DNA of 16,054 bases from an uncultured Legionella sp. (GTDB taxonomy: Bacteria; Pseudomonadota; Gammaproteobacteria; Legionellales; Legionellaceae), in NCBI GenBank assembly GCA_903885895.1, contig CAISKC010000551.1, forward strand, positions 1 through 16,054, read 5' to 3'. The notes beneath the pieces are model-generated. The model did not search any database. It had not been told where the DNA came from and worked only from the letters and a program-made list of their open reading frames with translations. A program made the position numbers and the translations under genes. Positions within the stretch are counted from its first letter, which is position 1, and every line of letters starts with the position of its first letter. Shown here piece after piece: positions 14,529-16,054 of the stretch.

Positions 14529-15199
14529 TGAAAACATTATTGCTTACGGGTGGACGAGGTGAGATTGGGAAAGCCATTACGGCGCGATTTCAGCAAGCTG
14601 ATTATCAGATTATTGCACCTACGCGGGCTGAGTTAGATTTAACCCAGCCTGAGGGGATTGAGAATGTCATTCAGCAGTTTGATACGGTGGATGCGTTTAT
14701 TCACTGTGCTGGGATTAATTTCCCTAAGCCATTTGTGGAGATTCCGGTCGCAGAGTTTGATCAGACTTTAACAGTGAATGCGCTGGCCTTTTTTCATCTG
14801 ACCCAAGCATTGGCCAAACATGATAAATTAAAACAAAGTGGGCATATTTTAGCGATCTCCTCGATTTATGGTGACATTTCGCGTAAAGGCCGATTTTCTT
14901 ATACCGCATCAAAATATTGCTTAAATGGCATGGTGAAAAATTTGGCTTTAGAGCTGGGTTTACAGAAGATCAAAGTTAATGCTTTGGCGCCAGGCTTTGT
15001 GGAAACCAGTTTGACACGGCGGAATAATTCAGCGGAGACCATTGCTCAGATGCAAAAAGCTATTCCACTGGGTCATTTGGCAGATGTGAGTGATATTGCC
15101 AAAGCAGCTTATTTCTTAGCTTCTGAGGATAATCAGTATATCAATGGACAGATTATTATTGCGGATGGCGGTTATACTGCTGGGGGATTCCAGGAATGA
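14528..15199 (+). CDS. Short-chain dehydrogenase/reductase (classical SDR)
   Basis: This is a FabG-like classical SDR of 223 aa, presumably NAD(P)-dependent. The cofactor loop is TGGRGEIG at 7-14. CAG (60-62) stands where NAG is usual, the structural Asn is in TVNA (N84), and the active site is S111/S112 with YTASK (Y125, K129). PG in ALAPGFVETSLT and the C-terminal INGQIIIADGGYTAGG fit the family. It is translationally coupled on both sides (TAATG before, ATGA after), lying between a ThDP enzyme and a sugar phosphate cyclase homologue. It therefore probably reduces or oxidises a keto group made by one of them. Substrate is unknown; a role in fatty acid synthesis is unlikely in this setting. 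Confidence 0.87.
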   Translation: MKTLLLTGGRGEIGKAITARFQQADYQIIAPTRAELDLTQPEGIENVIQQFDTVDAFIHCAGINFPKPFVEIPVAEFDQTLTVNALAFFHLTQALAKHDKLKQSGHILAISSIYGDISRKGRFSYTASKYCLNGMVKNLALELGLQKIKVNALAPGFVETSLTRRNNSAETIAQMQKAIPLGHLADVSDIAKAAYFLASEDNQYINGQIIIADGGYTAGGFQE

Positions 15200-16054
15200 G
15201 TTTTAAAATTGATACCCATGATTTGTCTTTGTCGGCAGAAGTCGTGCATGAACAGGCGTTTATGGTAGCGTCTATTCCCAGGCCTTATCGTGTGGCTGTA
15301 GATTCGTCTACGGATCCTTGTGTCAGCATTCAAGCTTGTTTGGCAACAGATCCTAAAAACATTCTGATCATTGATCAGAATGTGTATGCCCTCTATGGCA
15401 AAGATATTGATTGGCCAGATGCTAGAATATTTCAAATCCCCGCGACCGAAGAATTTAAAGGCATGGAAGGGGTTTTGGCATTATATGATTTTTTGCATTT
15501 GCATCAGATTACCAAACGCGAAACCTTGGTGGTGGTAGGTGGCGGCATTACACAGGACATCAGTGCTTATGCGGCGGCCACGTATAAACGTGGTTTGAAT
15601 TGGGTGTTTTTTCCTACGACCTTATTAGCCATGTCAGATTCATGTATTGGTGGTAAAGCCGGTGTGAATTATCGTGGCTCTAAAAATCAATTAGCGTTAT
15701 TTTCCTCCCCCAAAGAAGTGCTGATTCATACCGGATTTCTTAAAACGTTGGCTGAAAAAGAGATCCAGTCTGGGTTGGGAGAAATTTTAAAATTATGTAT
15801 TACCGGCGGACAAGATTTGGTCGATTTTTTCCAGGAATCGCTGAGAGCAGGCGCGGCAAAACAGGTCGATGGTTTGCAGCCGTTGATCATGAGTGCTTTG
15901 GCGGTGAAGCGTGCAGTGATTGAAGTGGATGAGTTTGAACAAGGCATTCGTAAAGGCTTAAATTATGGTCATACACTTGGACATGTGATTGAAGCCATGA
16001 CCGAGTATGCCATTCCACATGGGATTGCCGTGGTGATTGGTATGATCATTGTAA
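15196..16054 (+). CDS. 3-dehydroquinate-synthase-like sugar phosphate cyclase (partial, 3' end outside window)
   Basis: The first 286 residues are present. The DHQ synthase fold is clear: the NAD-binding GGGITQDISAYAAATYKRG (115-133), PTTLLAMSDSCIGGKAGVN (140-158), the zinc-ligand Glu in SGLGEILK (E196), and LNYGHTLGH with H259 and H263. HGIAVVIGM supplies H275. R252, K154 and N158 match phosphate- and substrate-contacting positions. Housekeeping AroB normally has HGEAV, so Ile277 replaces Glu; VDSS is SDSC here and GKTGVN is GKAGVN. The first 40 residues also differ from AroB. The cluster context suggests a specialised cyclase making a carbocyclic sugar precursor rather than shikimate-pathway dehydroquinate, though AroB activity cannot be excluded. 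It starts in the ATGA overlap with the SDR stop, with AGGA a few bases upstream. Confidence 0.85.
   Translation, partial: MSFKIDTHDLSLSAEVVHEQAFMVASIPRPYRVAVDSSTDPCVSIQACLATDPKNILIIDQNVYALYGKDIDWPDARIFQIPATEEFKGMEGVLALYDFLHLHQITKRETLVVVGGGITQDISAYAAATYKRGLNWVFFPTTLLAMSDSCIGGKAGVNYRGSKNQLALFSSPKEVLIHTGFLKTLAEKEIQSGLGEILKLCITGGQDLVDFFQESLRAGAAKQVDGLQPLIMSALAVKRAVIEVDEFEQGIRKGLNYGHTLGHVIEAMTEYAIPHGIAVVIGMIIV

Noticed and set aside
15196..16054. Housekeeping aroB
   Set aside because: The fold matches, but the HGIAV, SDSC and GKAGVN changes and the coupled sugar-operon context argue for a specialised cyclase. This is kept as the alternative rather than excluded.

Overview
The window looks like the chromosome of a gammaproteobacterium with moderate to low GC. 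Malate dehydrogenase is the 'cytosolic' type with a GNPCNTNC motif, and as far as I recall it resembles the Coxiella enzyme. The accB-accC-prmA order is also a gammaproteobacterial habit. A Legionellales-type host is my best guess, from memory rather than from a search.

Left part (1-8239), housekeeping. The extreme left holds a possible C-terminal coding fragment running into a 72-bp inverted repeat. Next come hemW (minus, radical SAM heme chaperone), mdh (plus), a bidirectional-looking terminator hairpin, an unrecognised acidic 375-aa protein (minus) with its own promoter, then prmA, accC and accB (minus; accB-accC-prmA in transcription order). Divergent from accB is pgi (plus), a short, diverged glucose-6-phosphate isomerase.

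Right part (8365-16054), a nucleotide-sugar and cell-surface polysaccharide cluster, all on the plus strand. Block A is rfbF-rfbG-rfbH-like: CDP-glucose synthesis, 4,6-dehydration and C3 deoxygenation. A 184-bp, nearly full-length inverted repeat (MITE-like) follows at 11426-11609. Block B is tightly packed: an extended-SDR sugar epimerase/reductase, a thiamine-diphosphate enzyme of the acetolactate-synthase/YerE kind, a classical SDR, and a 3-dehydroquinate-synthase-like sugar phosphate cyclase cut by the window end.

How they may work together (inference): glucose-1-phosphate is activated with CTP, converted to CDP-4-keto-6-deoxyglucose and then to CDP-4-keto-3,6-dideoxyglucose. The ThDP enzyme then adds a two-carbon unit from pyruvate, and a reductase finishes a yersiniose-like branched sugar. 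Two features depart from the textbook route. The RfbH-like enzyme keeps the catalytic His in place of the PLP lysine but has lost the iron-sulfur cysteines, so it may work like ColD and need no E3 reductase; none is visible here. The cyclase homologue suggests that a carbocyclic (cyclitol-type) building block may also be made. No rRNA, tRNA or CRISPR is seen, and no gene-free stretch exceeds 300 bases.
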